Assembly: GCF_036850765.1 (NCBI RefSeq)
Contig: NC_089492.1
Coordinates: forward strand, 106,721,022 to 106,785,021
Direction: 5' to 3'
DNA length: 64,000 bases
DNA from: Saccopteryx bilineata
Lineage: Eukaryota; Chordata; Mammalia; Chiroptera; Emballonuridae
The position numbers were made by a program, and so were the translations under genes. The notes under the pieces are model-generated. The model did not search any database, had not been told where the DNA came from, and was given only the letters and a program-made list of their open reading frames with translations. Below are positions 1-11,649 of this stretch, piece after piece. Position 1 is the first letter of the stretch. Each line of letters begins with the position of its first letter.

Positions 1-6
1 AAAATA

Positions 7-39
<33 letters not shown>

Positions 40-228
40 AAAAAGAAATAGAAAGGATTACTATGAAGAATTATACACCAATAAATCAAAAACAAACTAG
101 AAGATATAGATAAATTCTTAGATACATACAATCTTTCAAGACTGAATCATGAAGAAATTGGAATCTTAGCAGACCAATTACATATATAAAGTTAGATCAA
201 AAACTCCACAATAAATAAAATTCTAGGG
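1..228 (+). mobile_element. Older LINE-1 fragment, ORF2 reverse-transcriptase region (left part)
   Basis: After an A-rich start, the sequence from about 55 matches the L1 ORF2 segment just before the reverse transcriptase core. In frame it reads as the conserved ...YYEELYT... and ...LSRLNHEEIG... stretches, with stops. It breaks off at AAAATTCTAGG (217-227). The same element appears to resume at about 7967, so this is the left part of one L1 split by a younger L1. Confidence 0.8.
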
Positions 229-2036
229 ATCAGGCAGCAAGATGGCGACAGAGTAGGTGGATGTTCCAACTCCCACCTCCCAGAAACAAAGTGGATTACA
301 ACTCAATTTTAAGAACAGTCATCTTGAAAAACCAATTTTGGAATAAACTAAGAGGATTTTATAACCAAGAAAAACCAAAGAAAACACACTGAGACTGGTA
401 AGAAAGGCAGAGACATGGAAAGGGCTACCCCAATCCCAGGAGTGAGTGGCAGCCCGGAGGGACTCTTGTGGCAGGGTGGGTTCCCGGAAAGTTGTGAGTC
501 CTCAGACCCAGGACCAAAGTCCAAATCTAAATCTCCAGAGCCTAGGAGAGGTGTATGGACAGGTATTTAACTGAGAAAAGCGTCGGATACTGTTTGCGAA
601 AAAGAGACAAAACTCTCAGATCCAGGCTCTGTCTTAAAGAGACTGAGCAGAAAACCTCATTCACAGCCACTTACCCAGGGCTCTGGAAGCAGGGAGTGCT
701 GAGAGGACTGGAATTGTCAGAGGAGACTGCAATCTCGAAAGCACAGGGAGAGACACTTTGAGGGACAGTCACCCTAACCCCTGGGGCTGAGTCACTCCCC
801 AAATCTAAAGTGACCATTTTTCCCAGGAGCAACAACACCAGCAAAGGGAAGAAATTACCCAGCCCACCAGAGGCTCTCCTGCTCCAGTCAGAGCAAGAAG
901 ATGCTTAGAAGCAGGGAGTACATCAGAGATGCAGGTAGTAAACGCTGAGGTCTGAGCCACACTGCCCTCCAGGCTGCTGAGTACTCACCGGAGGGCGGGT
1001 GAGCCAGCAGTGGCTGGTGTGGCTGCAGGGCCCAGGGCAGTCCAAGCGCATGGGCACAAGCCCTCCCACAGTGGTAGAGTCTGCAGTGAACGCAGCAATG
1101 GAATCTATGGTGATGGCAGTGGTGGCCCAGGCATGGGTGCAAAAGCCCACTCATGGTGATGCAGTCCACAATGACCACGGTAGCAGTGAGGTCACAGGCA
1201 TACAAGCCTGCCCATGACAGCCATAGTGGCACACCCACACTGCAGCGCCCCAGCCCAAAAGCTGAAAGCAGTGGCAGTGCTGGCGGTGGGCCAGCAGACA
1301 GACCACACATAGGAAACACAGTGACCACGCCCACTGGACTCCTGTGGCCACACCTTTGTGAGGGCTGACAAAGAAAAAAAATTAAATAAAATAGAAAAAA
1401 AAAGTCTGGATAGAATGACACCTGAGGTTAAGGGGCAAACCACATCCAATACCATACCTAATCACCAAATTACAGTACTGAGCCCAACAAGTAGCCAGCA
1501 ATAAGAGGTGGCAGAAAGTGGATCTCAGGGGAAATGGAACTTTTAAAGGAACTTCCCCCAGGCCAATAGTAGATAAAAGCTAGCCTAGGAGTGCAGTTGA
1601 TATATACAATGGCACCTGGGTCCAGCAAAGAGAGTCACAAGATCTGGATCACCTGTAGCTACAAAAAGGTTGGTAAGGGCCAGCCATAGACAGTGAGCCC
1701 CAATGATATTCACCAGGCTCTGGCCAGGGAGGTCCAGGGCAGGCACATCCAACAGCTAGATACCACAAGCATCCTAACAATCCTTGTTAGAGTGGTATCT
1801 TAAGGAAGGGCTCCTCACACCTGACCCAGCTAAGGCACAGAAAACACCAATACAAACAGCAAAAAGAAGAATAGCTGCAGACAAGTAGTCCACAGCAGAT
1901 TATAAACAACAGCTGATGCCAACCCAAGAAAATCTAGAAACAACACAACTAAAAATTGGAGGCAGACATTATCAACCATAGACTTAGCTAGCTATACAAA
2001 CAACAGACCTAAAGGAAGAGTCTATACACAGACAAA
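229..2036 (+). repeat. LINE-1 5' untranslated region (internal promoter region)
   Basis: About 1.8 kb lies between the L1 start and the first ATG of the ORF1 remnant. It is more G+C-rich than its surroundings, mostly as CA/TG after CpG decay. Open frames on both strands around 890-1450 (up to 177 codons) fall entirely inside it, do not match L1 proteins, and are best read as chance frames. Confidence 0.7.
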
Positions 2037-2935
2037 ATGGGAAGACAGAGAAATGCAATCCAAATGAATCAACAAGATAAATCCCCATAAAAAGAACTGA
2101 ATGAGATGGGAATAAGCAAATTACCAGAAGCAGACTTTAAAATAATGGTTGTTAGGATGCTCAAAGATCTTAGAGCAACAATTGATGGACATAATGAGCA
2201 CCTAAAAAAAGATAACAAGTGTCACAAAGGGCATTGAAATCATAAAAAAAAACCAATCAGAAATGACAAATACAATATCAGAAATGAAGACTACACTAGA
2301 AGAAATTAAAAGTATGCTAAGTAAAGCAGAGGACAGAATCAGCAATTTAGAAGACAAGATAAACAAAAGCACAGAAATGGAGCAGAAGAAAAGAAAAGAG
2401 GATCAAAAAGTCTGAGGAAAATCTAAGAGAGCAATGTAACAACATGAACAGAAACAACACCTGCATCATAGGGTTTCCTGAAGGAGAACAGAAAGAACAA
2501 GGGATAGAGAACCTGTTTGAAGAAATCATAGCTGCAAACTTCCCTAAATTGATGAAGGAAAAGTCACAAAAGTTCAAGAAGCATAGAAAGTCTCATTAAA
2601 GAGAAACCCAAAGAGGCCTACACCAAGACACATCATAATTAAATGCCAAAATTAAGGGATAAAGAAAGAATACTAAAACCTACAAGAGAAAAGCAGTCAA
2701 TTACCTAGAGAGCAGCCCCCATAAAGATGACATCTGACTTTTCAACAGAAACACTAAAGGCCAGAAGTGAATGGCAAGAAATATTCAAAGTAATGCAAAA
2801 CAAGAGCCTACAACCAAAACTTCTTTATACATCAAAACTATCATTTAAAATTGAAGATGAAATAAAAAGCTTTCCAGATTAAAAAAAAAAAAAAAACTCA
2901 AGGAATTCATTATAACCAAACCCATGCTGTAAAAA
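2037..2935 (+). pseudogene. LINE-1 ORF1 remnant (RNA-binding chaperone)
   Basis: L1 ORF1p coats L1 RNA as a trimer. The remnant starts at ATGGGAAGACAGAG (2037). Fragments of the coiled-coil region are readable (KLPEADFKIM..., then DLRATIDGHN). The C-terminal end is readable near 2760-2880 (LKARSEWQEIFK, KLSFKIEDEIKSFPD). Numerous stops and frameshifts interrupt it, and the poly-A at 2881-2896 lies at the old end of the frame. Confidence 0.75.
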
Positions 2936-3340
2936 ATGTTAAGGGACTTGTTGTAAACTGAACAAAGGGGGAAATATCTAGAAAAAGAAAAATGTAGATG
3001 GATTAAATGCTCCAATCAAAAGAAATAGGGTAGCTCTGTGGATAGAAAACAGGACCCGTACATATGATGTCTACAAGAGACTTACCTCAAAACAAAAGAG
3101 ACACACAGATTGAAAGTGAAGGGATGGAAAAAAAATATTTCACGCACATGGAAATGAAAAAAAAAAAAAGCTTGGGTAGCAATATTTATATCTGAAAAAA
3201 TAGACTTTAAAACACAGGCTATAGTAAGGGATAAAGAAGGTCACTACATAATGATAAAGGGAACAATCCAACAGGAAGATATAACCATTACAAATATCTA
3301 TGTGCCTAATACAATAGCACCTAAATTTATAAAGCAGATT

Positions 3341-3545
3341 TAAAAAAAAAATTCTTTATTTATTAATTTTTAGAGATAAGGGGGAAGAGAGATAGAGAGA
3401 AGGAAAGAGGGGGGAGAAACAAGAAGCATCAACTCGTAGTAGTTGCTCCCTGTATGTGCCTTGACCAGGCAAGCCCAGGGATTTGAACCAGCGACCTCAG
3501 TGTTCCAGGTCCATGCTGTATCCACTGCGCCACCACAGGTCAGGC
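3341..3545 (-). mobile_element. tRNA-derived SINE (type B) inside the L1
   Basis: On the minus strand it starts CCTGACCTGTGGTGGCGCAG, has a box-B-like GGTT..AAATCCC, contains CCTGGTCAAGGCACATA, and ends in an A-rich tail. It is bounded by a perfect 13-bp duplication, TATAAAGCAGATT, at 3328-3340 and 3546-3558. Confidence 0.9.
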
Positions 3546-3582
3546 TATAAAGCAGATTTTGATGGACATAAAGAGCGAGATC

Positions 3583-3958
3583 CCCTGGCCAGTTGGCTCA
3601 GTGGTGGAGAGTCAGTCTGGTGTGCAGGAGTCCCGGGTTCGATTCCTGGTCAGGGCTCACAGGAGAAGCACCCATCTGCTTCTCCACCCTTCCCCCTCTC
3701 CTTCCTCTCTGTCTCTCTCTTTCACTCCTGCAGCCAAGGCTCCATTGGAGCAGAGTTGGCCCGGGCGCTGGGGATGGCTCTATGGCCTCTGTCTCGGGTG
3801 CTAGAATGGCTCTGGTTGCAGTGGAGCAATGCCCCGGGTAGGCAGAGCATCGCCCCCTGGTGGGAATACCGGGTGGATCCCAATCGGGCATATGCGGGAG
3901 TCTGTCTGGCTGCCTCCCCATTTCCAACTTCAGAAAAGTACAGAGAAAGAAAAAAAAA
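3583..3958 (+). mobile_element. tRNA-derived SINE, Rhin-1-like (type A), inside the L1
   Basis: It has the tRNA-like head CCCTGGCCAGTTGGCTCAGT with box B GGTTCGATTCC, the characteristic CACAGGAGAAGC..CATCTGCTTCTCC body, and a CTTCAGAAAAGTAC tail with poly-A. Flanks GCGAGATC (left) and GTGAGATC (right) are a nearly matching target duplication. A CTCF-like motif lies at 3851-3864 (CGCCCCCTGGTGGG). Confidence 0.9.
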
Positions 3959-4490
3959 GTGAGATCAACAGCAATACTATAATAGTAGGGAATTTTAATA
4001 CCCCACTAACATCAATGGATAAATCCTCAAGAAAAAAAAAATTAACAAATAAACAGCAGCCTTAATGGTTATACTTGGTCAACTGGATTTAATGAATATC
4101 CCAGAACTTCTTACCCTATAGCAGCAGAATATACATTCGTTTTAAGTGCTCATGGTACATTCTCTAGGATAGACCATATGCTAGGACACAAAATGAGTCT
4201 CAATAAATTTAAGAAGATTGAAATCATATCAAACATATTCTCTGATCATGAATGGCATGAAACTAGAAATCAACTATAATAGAAAAACTGAAAAACATTC
4301 AAACACTTGGAGACTAAATAGCATGTTATTAAATAACAAATGGGTTAACAATGAGATCAAAGAAGAAATAAAAAATTTCCTTGAAGCAAATGTAAATGAA
4401 CATACAACAACTTAAAATTTATAAGACACAGCAAAAGCAGTCCTGAGAGGAAAGTTCATAGCATTACAGCATACCTTAAGAAGCTAGAAA

Positions 4491-4811
4491 CCTGACCAGG
4501 TAGTGGCACAGTATACAACGTCAAACTGGGTTGTGGAAGACTCAGGTTAGAGACTCCAAGGTTGCCAGCTTGATCACGGACTCATCTCGTTTGAGCAAAG
4601 CTCACCAGCTTGGACCCAAGTTTGCTGACTTGAGCAAGGGGTTACTCGGTCTGCTGTAGCACCACGGTCAAGGCACATATGAGAAAGCAATCAATGAACA
4701 ACTAAGGTGTCGCAAAAAAAGCTAATAATTCATGCTTCTCATCTCTCTCCATTCCTGTCTATCTGTCTATATCTATCCCTCTCTGATTCTCTCTCTGTCT
4801 TTGTTAAAAAA
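4491..4811 (+). mobile_element. tRNA-derived SINE (type C) inside the L1
   Basis: It opens CCTGACCAGGTAGTGGCACAG. The body includes CACCAGCTTGGACCCAAG and GAGAAAGCAATCAATGAAC. It ends with a TCTCTCT-rich stretch and A-tail. A perfect 13-bp duplication, AAGAAGCTAGAAA, flanks it at 4478-4490 and 4812-4824. Confidence 0.9.
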
Positions 4812-7665
4812 AAGAAGCTAGAAAAAGCCCAAATAAAGAACCTAACTCTACATCTAAAAGAACTATTAAAAGAACAGCAAACAAAGCCCAGAAGAAGAAG
4901 AAAGATGGAAATAATAAAGATCAGAGTGGAAATAAATGACACAGAGGCTATAAAAACAATACAGAAGATCAATGAAACTAAGAGTTGGTTCTTTGAAAAG
5001 GTAAACAAGATTGATGAACCTTTAACCAGACTTACCAAGAAAAAAAGAGAAAGGATTCAAATAAATAAAATTAGAAATGAGACCGGAGAAGCAACAAATG
5101 ACACAGCAGAAATAAAAGGATTATAAGAAAATACTATGAAGAACTCTATGCCAAAAAATTAGACAACCTAAGCAAAATGCACAAATTCCTCAAAACATAT
5201 TATCTTTCAAAAATCAATCTGAAAGAATCAGAAAACCTAAATAGACCAATTACTTCAAATGAGATAAAAATAGTTATCAAAATCTCTAAACAAACAAAAG
5301 TCCTGGGCCAGATGACTTTACTGGCAAGTTTTAACAAATATTCAAAAAAGACTAACTCCTATCCTTCTCAAGCTATTTCAAAAAATTCAAGAGAAGAGAA
5401 GACTTCCAAGCTCCTTTTATGAGGTGAGCATAATTCTCATTCCAAAACCAGGTGAAGACACTACAAAGGAAGAAAATTAAAGGTCAATATCCCTAATGAA
5501 CTTAGATGCTAAAATTCTCAACAAAATAGTAGCAAATCAGATCCAGCAATACATGAAAAAAATGATACATTATTATCAAGTGGGATTTATTCTGGGAGGC
5601 AAGGCTGGTACAATATTTGAAAATCAATCAATGTGATTCATCACAAAAAACAAAAGGAAGGAGAAAATTCACATAATAATATCAATAGATGCAGAAAAAG
5701 TATTTGATATAATCCAGCACCCGTTTATGATCAAAACCTACAGCAAAGTGGGAGTGCAGGGAACATAACTCAACATGATAAAGGCCACTTATGACAAACC
5801 CACAGCCAACATCATACTCAATGGGCAAAAATTAAAAGCAATCCCCTTAAGATCAGGAACAAGGCAGGGGTGCCCTCTTTCACCACTTTTATTCAACATA
5901 GTTCTGGAAGTCCTAGCCACAGCAATCAGACAAGAAGTAGACATAAAAGGCATCCAAATTGGAAGAGCAGAAGTAAAACTATCATTATTTGCTGATGATA
6001 TGATACTAAATATAGAAAACCCTAAAGTCTCAGTCAAAATACTACTGGACCTGATAAATGAATTCAGCAAGGTGGCAGGATATAAAATTAATGTTCAGAA
6101 ATTCATGGCATTTTTACACCAACAATGAACTATCTGAAAGAGAAATTAAGAAAACAATCCCCTTCGCTATTGCAACAAAAAATAATAAAGTACCTAGGAG
6201 TAAATTTACCAAAGGAGATTAAAAATTTGTACTCAGAAAAGTATAAAACACTGATAAAAGAAATCAAGGAAGATACAAACAAGTGGAAGCATATACTGTA
6301 TTCATGGATAGGAAGAATAAACATCATTAAAATGTCTATATTACCCAAAGCAATTTATAAATTCAATATAATACCAATTAAAATACCAATCACATACTTC
6401 AAAAATATAGAAAAAAATATTCCAAAAATTATTTAGAACCAAAAAAGAGCATGAAAAGCTTCAGCAATCTTAAAAAACAAGAATAAAGTTGGAGGCATCA
6501 CACTTCCTGATATCAAGTTATACTACAAGGCCATTGTACTCAAAACAGCTTGGTACTGGCATAAGAACAGGCATATAGATCAATGGAACAGAACAGAGAA
6601 CCCAGAAATAAACCCACACCTATATGGTCAATTGATATTTGACAAAGGAGGTAATAGCATACAATGGAATAAAGACAGTTGGGAAAATTGGACAGGTACA
6701 TGTAAAAAATGAAACTAGACCACCAACTTACACCATACACATAAATACGCTTAAAATGGATAAAAGATTTAAAGTTGTGAAACCATAACCATCTCGGAAG
6801 AAAACATAGGCAGTAAGCTCTCTGACATCTCTTGCAGCAATATATTTGCTAATTTATCTCCATAGGCAAGTGAAATAAAGGACAGGATGAGCAAATGGGA
6901 CTATATCAAGCTAAAAAGCTTTTGCAGAGCTAAAGACAATATGAAAAAATAAAAATACAAATCACATGTTGGGAGAACATATTTGACAATAAGTTTGATA
7001 AGGGGTTAATAACCAAAATTTATAAAGAACTTCTAAAATTCAACACCAGAAAAGTAAACAACCCAATTAAAAATGGGCCAAAAACTGAATAGACAATTCT
7101 CCAAAGAGGACATACAGATGGACAATAGGCATATGAAAAAATGTTCAACATCACTAATCATTAGAGAAATGCAAATTAAAACCACAATGAGATACCACCT
7201 CACACCTGTCACAATGGTGTTCATAAACAAAACAACACATAATAAGTGTTGGCGAGGATGTGGAAAAAAGGGAACCCTTTTGCACTGCTGGTGGGAGTGC
7301 AGACTGGTGTAGCCACTGTGGAAAACAGTACAGAGATTCCGAAAAAATTAAAAATGGAAATGCCTTTTGACCCAGCTATCCCACTTTTAGGAAAATATCC
7401 TAAGAATACCAAATCACTGAAACAAAAGAAGAAATGCACCCACATGTTTATTGCAGCATTGTTTTCAATAGCCAAGATCTGGAAACAGCCCAAGTGTCCA
7501 TCAGTGGATGAGTGTATTAAAAAGCGTGGTACATATGCATAATGGAATACTATGCTGCCATGAAAAATAAGGAAATATTACCTTTTGCAACAACATGGAT
7601 GGACCTGGAAACTATTACGCTAAGTGAAATAAGCCAGGCAGAGAAACAAAAATATTATATGACCT

Positions 7666-7966
7666 CAATCATATGAGGAATGTAATGAACAATGTGAACT
7701 GAGGCCAGATCAAAGGGACCAGAGGGAAAGCGGTCAGAGGGAAAGGGGAGGAGAGGATGGGATCAGAGAAGGGAAAGAGATTAGTGAAGTTATAAATACA
7801 TAACAGCGTTATAGAGAGCAGGACAGCCAATCCTGGAGGGAAGGGAGGAGGACGTTGGGAGGAGGGGGCAAAGGGGGTATCAAGGGGAACATGGGGGCAG
7901 TGGGGAGGGAGATATATTCAGTGGGACACTTGAATCTATGTAAGCACAATAAATTAAAATTAAAAG
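7666..7966 (+). repeat. LINE-1 3' UTR with G-rich polypurine tract
   Basis: The ORF2 end is followed by a purine-rich stretch at 7725-7915 with repeated GGGA/GGAGG runs, then CACTTGAATCTATG and an A-rich tail. The same 3' end recurs on the minus strand at 17450-17755 and as a fragment at 58289-58405, so this L1 family contributed at least three insertions here. Confidence 0.75.
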
Positions 7967-8861
7967 AAAAATTTAGGAAATGGAAATAAAATAATCCCAA
8001 GATCACATTGTGTCCCTTCTCAAACTTCTCCAAATATAATTGAAAAGGAAGAAACCCTTCCAAACATTTTATGTGATGGTATTACCTTAATACTAAAATC
8101 AATGACATAACAAAAAATGAAAATTACCAGCCAATATCCCTGATATACAGAGATATGAAAAATCCTCACTAAATATTAGCAAACTGAATTCAATGATATA
8201 TCCAAAGGACCATACACCATGACCAAGTGGGATCTATTTAAGAGATGTTAGGATAATTCAACATCTGCAAATTAATCAACATGATATACCACATTAACAA
8301 TACAAAAAATAAAAATTATATAATCAACTTAATAGATGCAGAAAAAACATTTCACAAAATTCAACATCCATTTATGATTAAAAAAAACCAAACTCTCAAC
8401 TGCATGATATAGAGAGAATGCACCTCAACATAATAAAGGCCATGTATAGCAAATCAACAGCTAACATCACACTTATCAATGAAAGGGTAAAAACTTTTCC
8501 TCTAAGATCAGGAACAAGACAAGAGGCACACTCTTGCCATTTTTATTCAACATAGTATTAGAACTCCTACCCAGAGAAATTAAAAAGAAAAAAGAAATAA
8601 AAGGCATCCAAATTAGAAAGGAAGAAATAAAACTGTCACTATTTACAGATGGCATGATTATACATAATATATATATATTATACATATCCATAATCATTTC
8701 CCAAAACACTGTTAGAAGTAATAAATGAATTCAGTAGAGAGTTGTAGGATATGAAATTGATATAGAGTAATCTGTTTCATGTCTGTATTGTAATAACACG
8801 CTATAAGGAAGAAAAATTAAGAGAACAATCCCAATTATATTTGCATCAAAAAGAATAACAT

Positions 8862-9079
8862 GCCTGACCTGTGGTGGCACAGTGGATAAAGCGTCGACCT
8901 GGAAATGCTGAGGTCGCCGGTTCAAAACCCTGGGCTTGCCTGGTCAAGGCACATATGGGAGTTGATGCTTCCAGCTCCTCCCCCCTTCTCTTTCTCTCTG
9001 TCTCTCTCTCCCTCTCTCTCTCCTCTCTAAAAATGAATAAATAAAATTTGAAAAAAATATATTAAAAAAAAAGAAAAAA
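8862..9079 (+). mobile_element. tRNA-derived SINE (type B)
   Basis: It starts GCCTGACCTGTGGTGGCACA with box B CGGTTCAAAACCC and ends in an A-rich tail. The target duplication AAAAAGAATAACAT ends at 8861 on the left and lies at about 9080-9093 on the right. Confidence 0.9.
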
Positions 9080-9286
9080 AAAAAGAATAACATACCTAGG
9101 AATAAATTTAAGGAGGTGAAAGACCTGTAAAATAAAAACCAATAAATACTGTTTAAAAAATTGGGGAAAAAACCCACCACAAATATTTGAAAAGATATTC
9201 TGAGTTCATTTATTGAAATAATTAATAGTATTAAAATATCCATATTGACAAAAGCAATCAATAGATTCAATGCAATCTTTATCAAA

Positions 9287-9671
9287 TTTTTTTATTTTTT
9301 ATTTTTATTTTTTGTATTTTTCTGAAGCTGGAAACGGGGAGGCAGTCAGACAGACTCCTGCATGCGCCCGATTGGGATCCACCCGGCACGCCCACCAGGG
9401 GGCGATGCTCTGCCCATCCGGGGCGTCGCTCTGTCGTGACTAGAGCGACTCTAGCACCTGGGGCAGAGGCCAAGGAGCCATCCCCAGCGCCCAGGCCATC
9501 TTTTGCTCCAATGGAGCCTCGGCTTCGGGAGGGGAAGAGAGAGACAGAGAGGAGAGGGGGAGGGGTGGAGAAGCAGATGGGCACCTCTTCTGTGTGCCCT
9601 GGCTGGGAATAGAACCCAGGACTTCTTGCACGCCAGGCCGACGCTCTATCACTGAGCCAACCGGCCAGGGC
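9287..9671 (-). mobile_element. tRNA-derived SINE, Rhin-1-like (type A)
   Basis: This is a full-length minus-strand copy, with tail TTTTTGTATTTTTCTGAAG at the left and head GGCCCTGGCCGGTTGGCTCA at the right. A perfect 10-bp duplication, CTTTATCAAA, lies at 9277-9286 and 9672-9681. It contains the CTCF-like motif CCACCAGGGGGCGA at about 9391-9405. Confidence 0.92.
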
Positions 9672-10384
9672 CTTTATCAAAATTCTAATGTGATTTTTTT
9701 TCCAGAACTAGTACAAATTATTTAACATATGCATGGAGCCACAAAAGATCCTGAATAATCAGAAACAATCTTAAAAAAAAAGAACAATTCTGGTGGAATC
9801 ATGATTTCTGATTTCAAACTATATTACACAGTTACAGTTATAAAAGCAGTATAATACTGGGATAAAAACAGACACATAGATCATTGGAATAGAGAGGCTA
9901 TAACTAAATCCACACATATATGCTCAATTAATTTATAAAAAAGGAGCCAAGAATATACTATAAGATAAAGAGAGTCTCTTCAATGAATAGTGTTTCGAAA
10001 ACTGGTCAGCCACATACAAAACAATGACACTAGATTACTATCTTACACCACACACAAAAATTAAATTAAAATATATTACAGATTTGTATGCAAGATGGGA
10101 AACTGTAAAACCCCTTGAAGAAAACATATGTGGTAAGCTCCTTGACATTGATCCTGATATTGGTTTTTTAGAACTGACTCCAAAAGCAAAGGCAACAAGA
10201 GTAAAAACAAACATGGGGAATACATCAAACTAATAAGCTTCTGTATAGCGATGGACACCATAAACAAAGTGAAAGGCAACCTATTAAATGGGAGAAAATA
10301 TCTGCAAATCATAAATACAATAAGGGGTTAATATTCAAAATATCTGAAGATCTCATAACCAATAGCAAAAAGAAAAAAAAGGGG

Positions 10385-10866
10385 TTAGAGTCTTCATCTG
10401 ATTTTTGAATTAGGTTAATGCTGGCCTTGTAAAGTGAGCTTGAGTGGAATAAGCCAGTCAAAGAAAGACAAGTATCATATGATTTCACTCATATGTAGAA
10501 TCTAATGAATAGAATGAACTAACAAGCAAAATAAAGACAGACTCATACATAGAGAGCAGGTGGACAGCTGTTGGAGGCTGAGGGTTGGTTGAGAGGGGTA
10601 GAAGAATTGAGTAAAAAAGGACAAAAATATAAAAAATAAAGAGAGAAGAGACCCATGGATACAGACAACAGTGGAATGATTGTCAGGAGGAAAACAGGAG
10701 GTGGAAAAGGGTATAGAAGGGATAAATGGTGATGGATAAAGACTTGACTTGGGAGGGATGAACATAAAATATGGAGCACAGAGATATATTGTAGAATTGG
10801 GCACTTGAAGCCTTATAATTATGTTAGCCAGTGTCACCCAAATAGATTAAATTAAAATAAAGTGTT
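10385..10866 (+). mobile_element. 5'-truncated LINE-1 insertion with an inverted 5' scrap (twin-priming type)
   Basis: About 10440-10866 is an L1 3' end: AATAAGCCAGTCAAAGAAAG, then a 3' UTR, ending AATTAAAATAAAGTG. The roughly 50 bp before it (10387-10437, GGTTAATGCTGGCCTTGTAA) read as L1 ORF2 in the opposite orientation. Host L1 ORF2 continues from 10384 directly to about 10867. The inverted-plus-direct layout is the signature of twin priming. Edges are approximate. Confidence 0.65.
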
Positions 10867-11340
10867 AAAAATGTGGCTAGTGGTTATAAATAGACATTTT
10901 TTCAAAGGAGACATACAGATGGTCAAAGGCACATAAGATAGCCAATAATAGTAATTATCAGGGAAAATGCAACTCAAAACTACAATGAGATATCACCTCA
11001 CACAGTTTGAATGGCTATTATCAAAGAGACAAAAAATAACAAGTGTTGGAAAGAGTGTGTAGGAAAGGAATCCCTAATGAACTGTTGGTAAGAATGTAAA
11101 TTAGTAGAGTCACTATGGAAAAGGGAATGAAGGTTATTCAAAAATTTAAAGACAGAACTACCATATGATCCAGCTATTCTGCTTCTGGTATCTATCTGAG
11201 AAAACAAAAACACTAATTTAAAGAGATATGCACCCTTATTTCATTGCAGCCTTATTTACAACAGCCAATGTACGGAAACAACCTAAATATCCAAATGTCC
11301 ATGATAGATGAATAGATAAAAAAAAGTGTGGCATATATAC
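10867..11340 (+). mobile_element. Older LINE-1, ORF2 C-terminal part (right part)
   Basis: It resumes at ATAGACATTTTTTCAAAGG and runs through the Cys-rich tail region (AACAAGTGTTGGAAAGAGTG near 11038) and on to the end of ORF2 near 11330. It has several stops. It belongs with 1-228 and 7967-10384. Confidence 0.8.
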
Positions 11341-11390
11341 ACAGATATATATATATATTATATATATATATATATTATATATATATATGA
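11341..11390. repeat. (TA)n dinucleotide repeat
   Basis: About 50 bp of alternating TA with short interruptions, at the end of the L1 remnant. Confidence 0.9.
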
Positions 11391-11640
11391 AATATACTGC
11401 TCACAAAAATTAGGGGATATTTTATATATATGAAATAAGTTCATTCACGTAAGGTTTTTCTTTCCTTTTTTAACATGACTACTAGAAAATTTAAAATTAT
11501 ACATGGGTTACATTATATTTCTATTGAGTAGTACTGATTAAGAGACATTTCTAGAATTTAATGAGATCATAAAAATGAGCATGGGAGACATGTCAAGTTT
11601 TTTAACCTGTAACTGTGTAGACTGACATGAGGTTCAGAGA
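11391..11640. other. Sequence with a possible DNA-transposon terminus
   Basis: ATACTGCTCACAAAAATTAG at 11396-11415 resembles a transposon end I associate with bat genomes. No matching inverted end is visible nearby, so family and boundaries are unknown. The remainder to 11640 is unassigned and AT-rich. Confidence 0.3.
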
Positions 11641-11649
11641 TGAGGAGTT

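Larger units (their letters stand above)
2940..7665 (+). pseudogene. LINE-1 ORF2 remnant (endonuclease, reverse transcriptase, Cys-rich tail)
   Basis: L1 ORF2p nicks target DNA and reverse-transcribes L1 RNA. The endonuclease domain starts near 2985 and is interrupted by SINEs. The reverse-transcriptase domain lies about 5100-6400, with its catalytic FADD at 5988-5999 in the longest open stretch (5775-6128). The C-terminal CX3CX7HX4C knuckle is intact at 7247-7300 ([10 protein letters not shown]...HCWWEC). Stops and frameshifts throughout leave only pieces of 60-140 codons open, so the copy is dead. Confidence 0.85.
229..7966 (+). mobile_element. Near full-length LINE-1, decayed, carrying three SINE insertions
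   Basis: The element begins with the L1 5' end CAGCAAGATGGCGACAGAG. It runs through a long 5' UTR, an ORF1 remnant, an ORF2 remnant and a G-rich 3' UTR, ending in an A-rich tail near 7966. AAAATTCTAGG at 217-227 and AAAAATTTAGG around 7967-7977 look like a decayed target-site duplication inside an older L1. Both reading frames have many stops and frameshifts, so it is immobile. Its plus orientation is antisense to NRXN1. SINEs sit at 3341-3545, 3583-3958 and 4491-4811. Confidence 0.85.
7967..10384 (+). mobile_element. Older LINE-1, ORF2 continuation (middle part)
   Basis: From about 8010 the sequence picks up the L1 reverse-transcriptase region just where the 1-228 fragment stops (CTTCTCAAACTTCTCC onward). 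It includes a decayed FADD-like site near 8638-8655 (FTDG). It then runs through the ORF2 C-terminal half to about 10384, and stops are dense. It is interrupted by SINEs at 8862-9079 and 9287-9671. Confidence 0.8.

Noticed and set aside
888..1421. 177-codon minus-strand open frame
   Set aside because: It lies wholly in the LINE-1 5' UTR and has no domain, and its neighbours in other frames are equally open.
3583..3660. tRNA-like heads with box A and box B in many places
   Set aside because: Each is joined to a SINE body and tail with target duplications, so they are SINE heads rather than tRNA genes.
5775..6128. Open reverse-transcriptase segment as a live gene
   Set aside because: Only 117 codons of a roughly 1,270-codon LINE-1 ORF2, bounded by stops and frameshifts.
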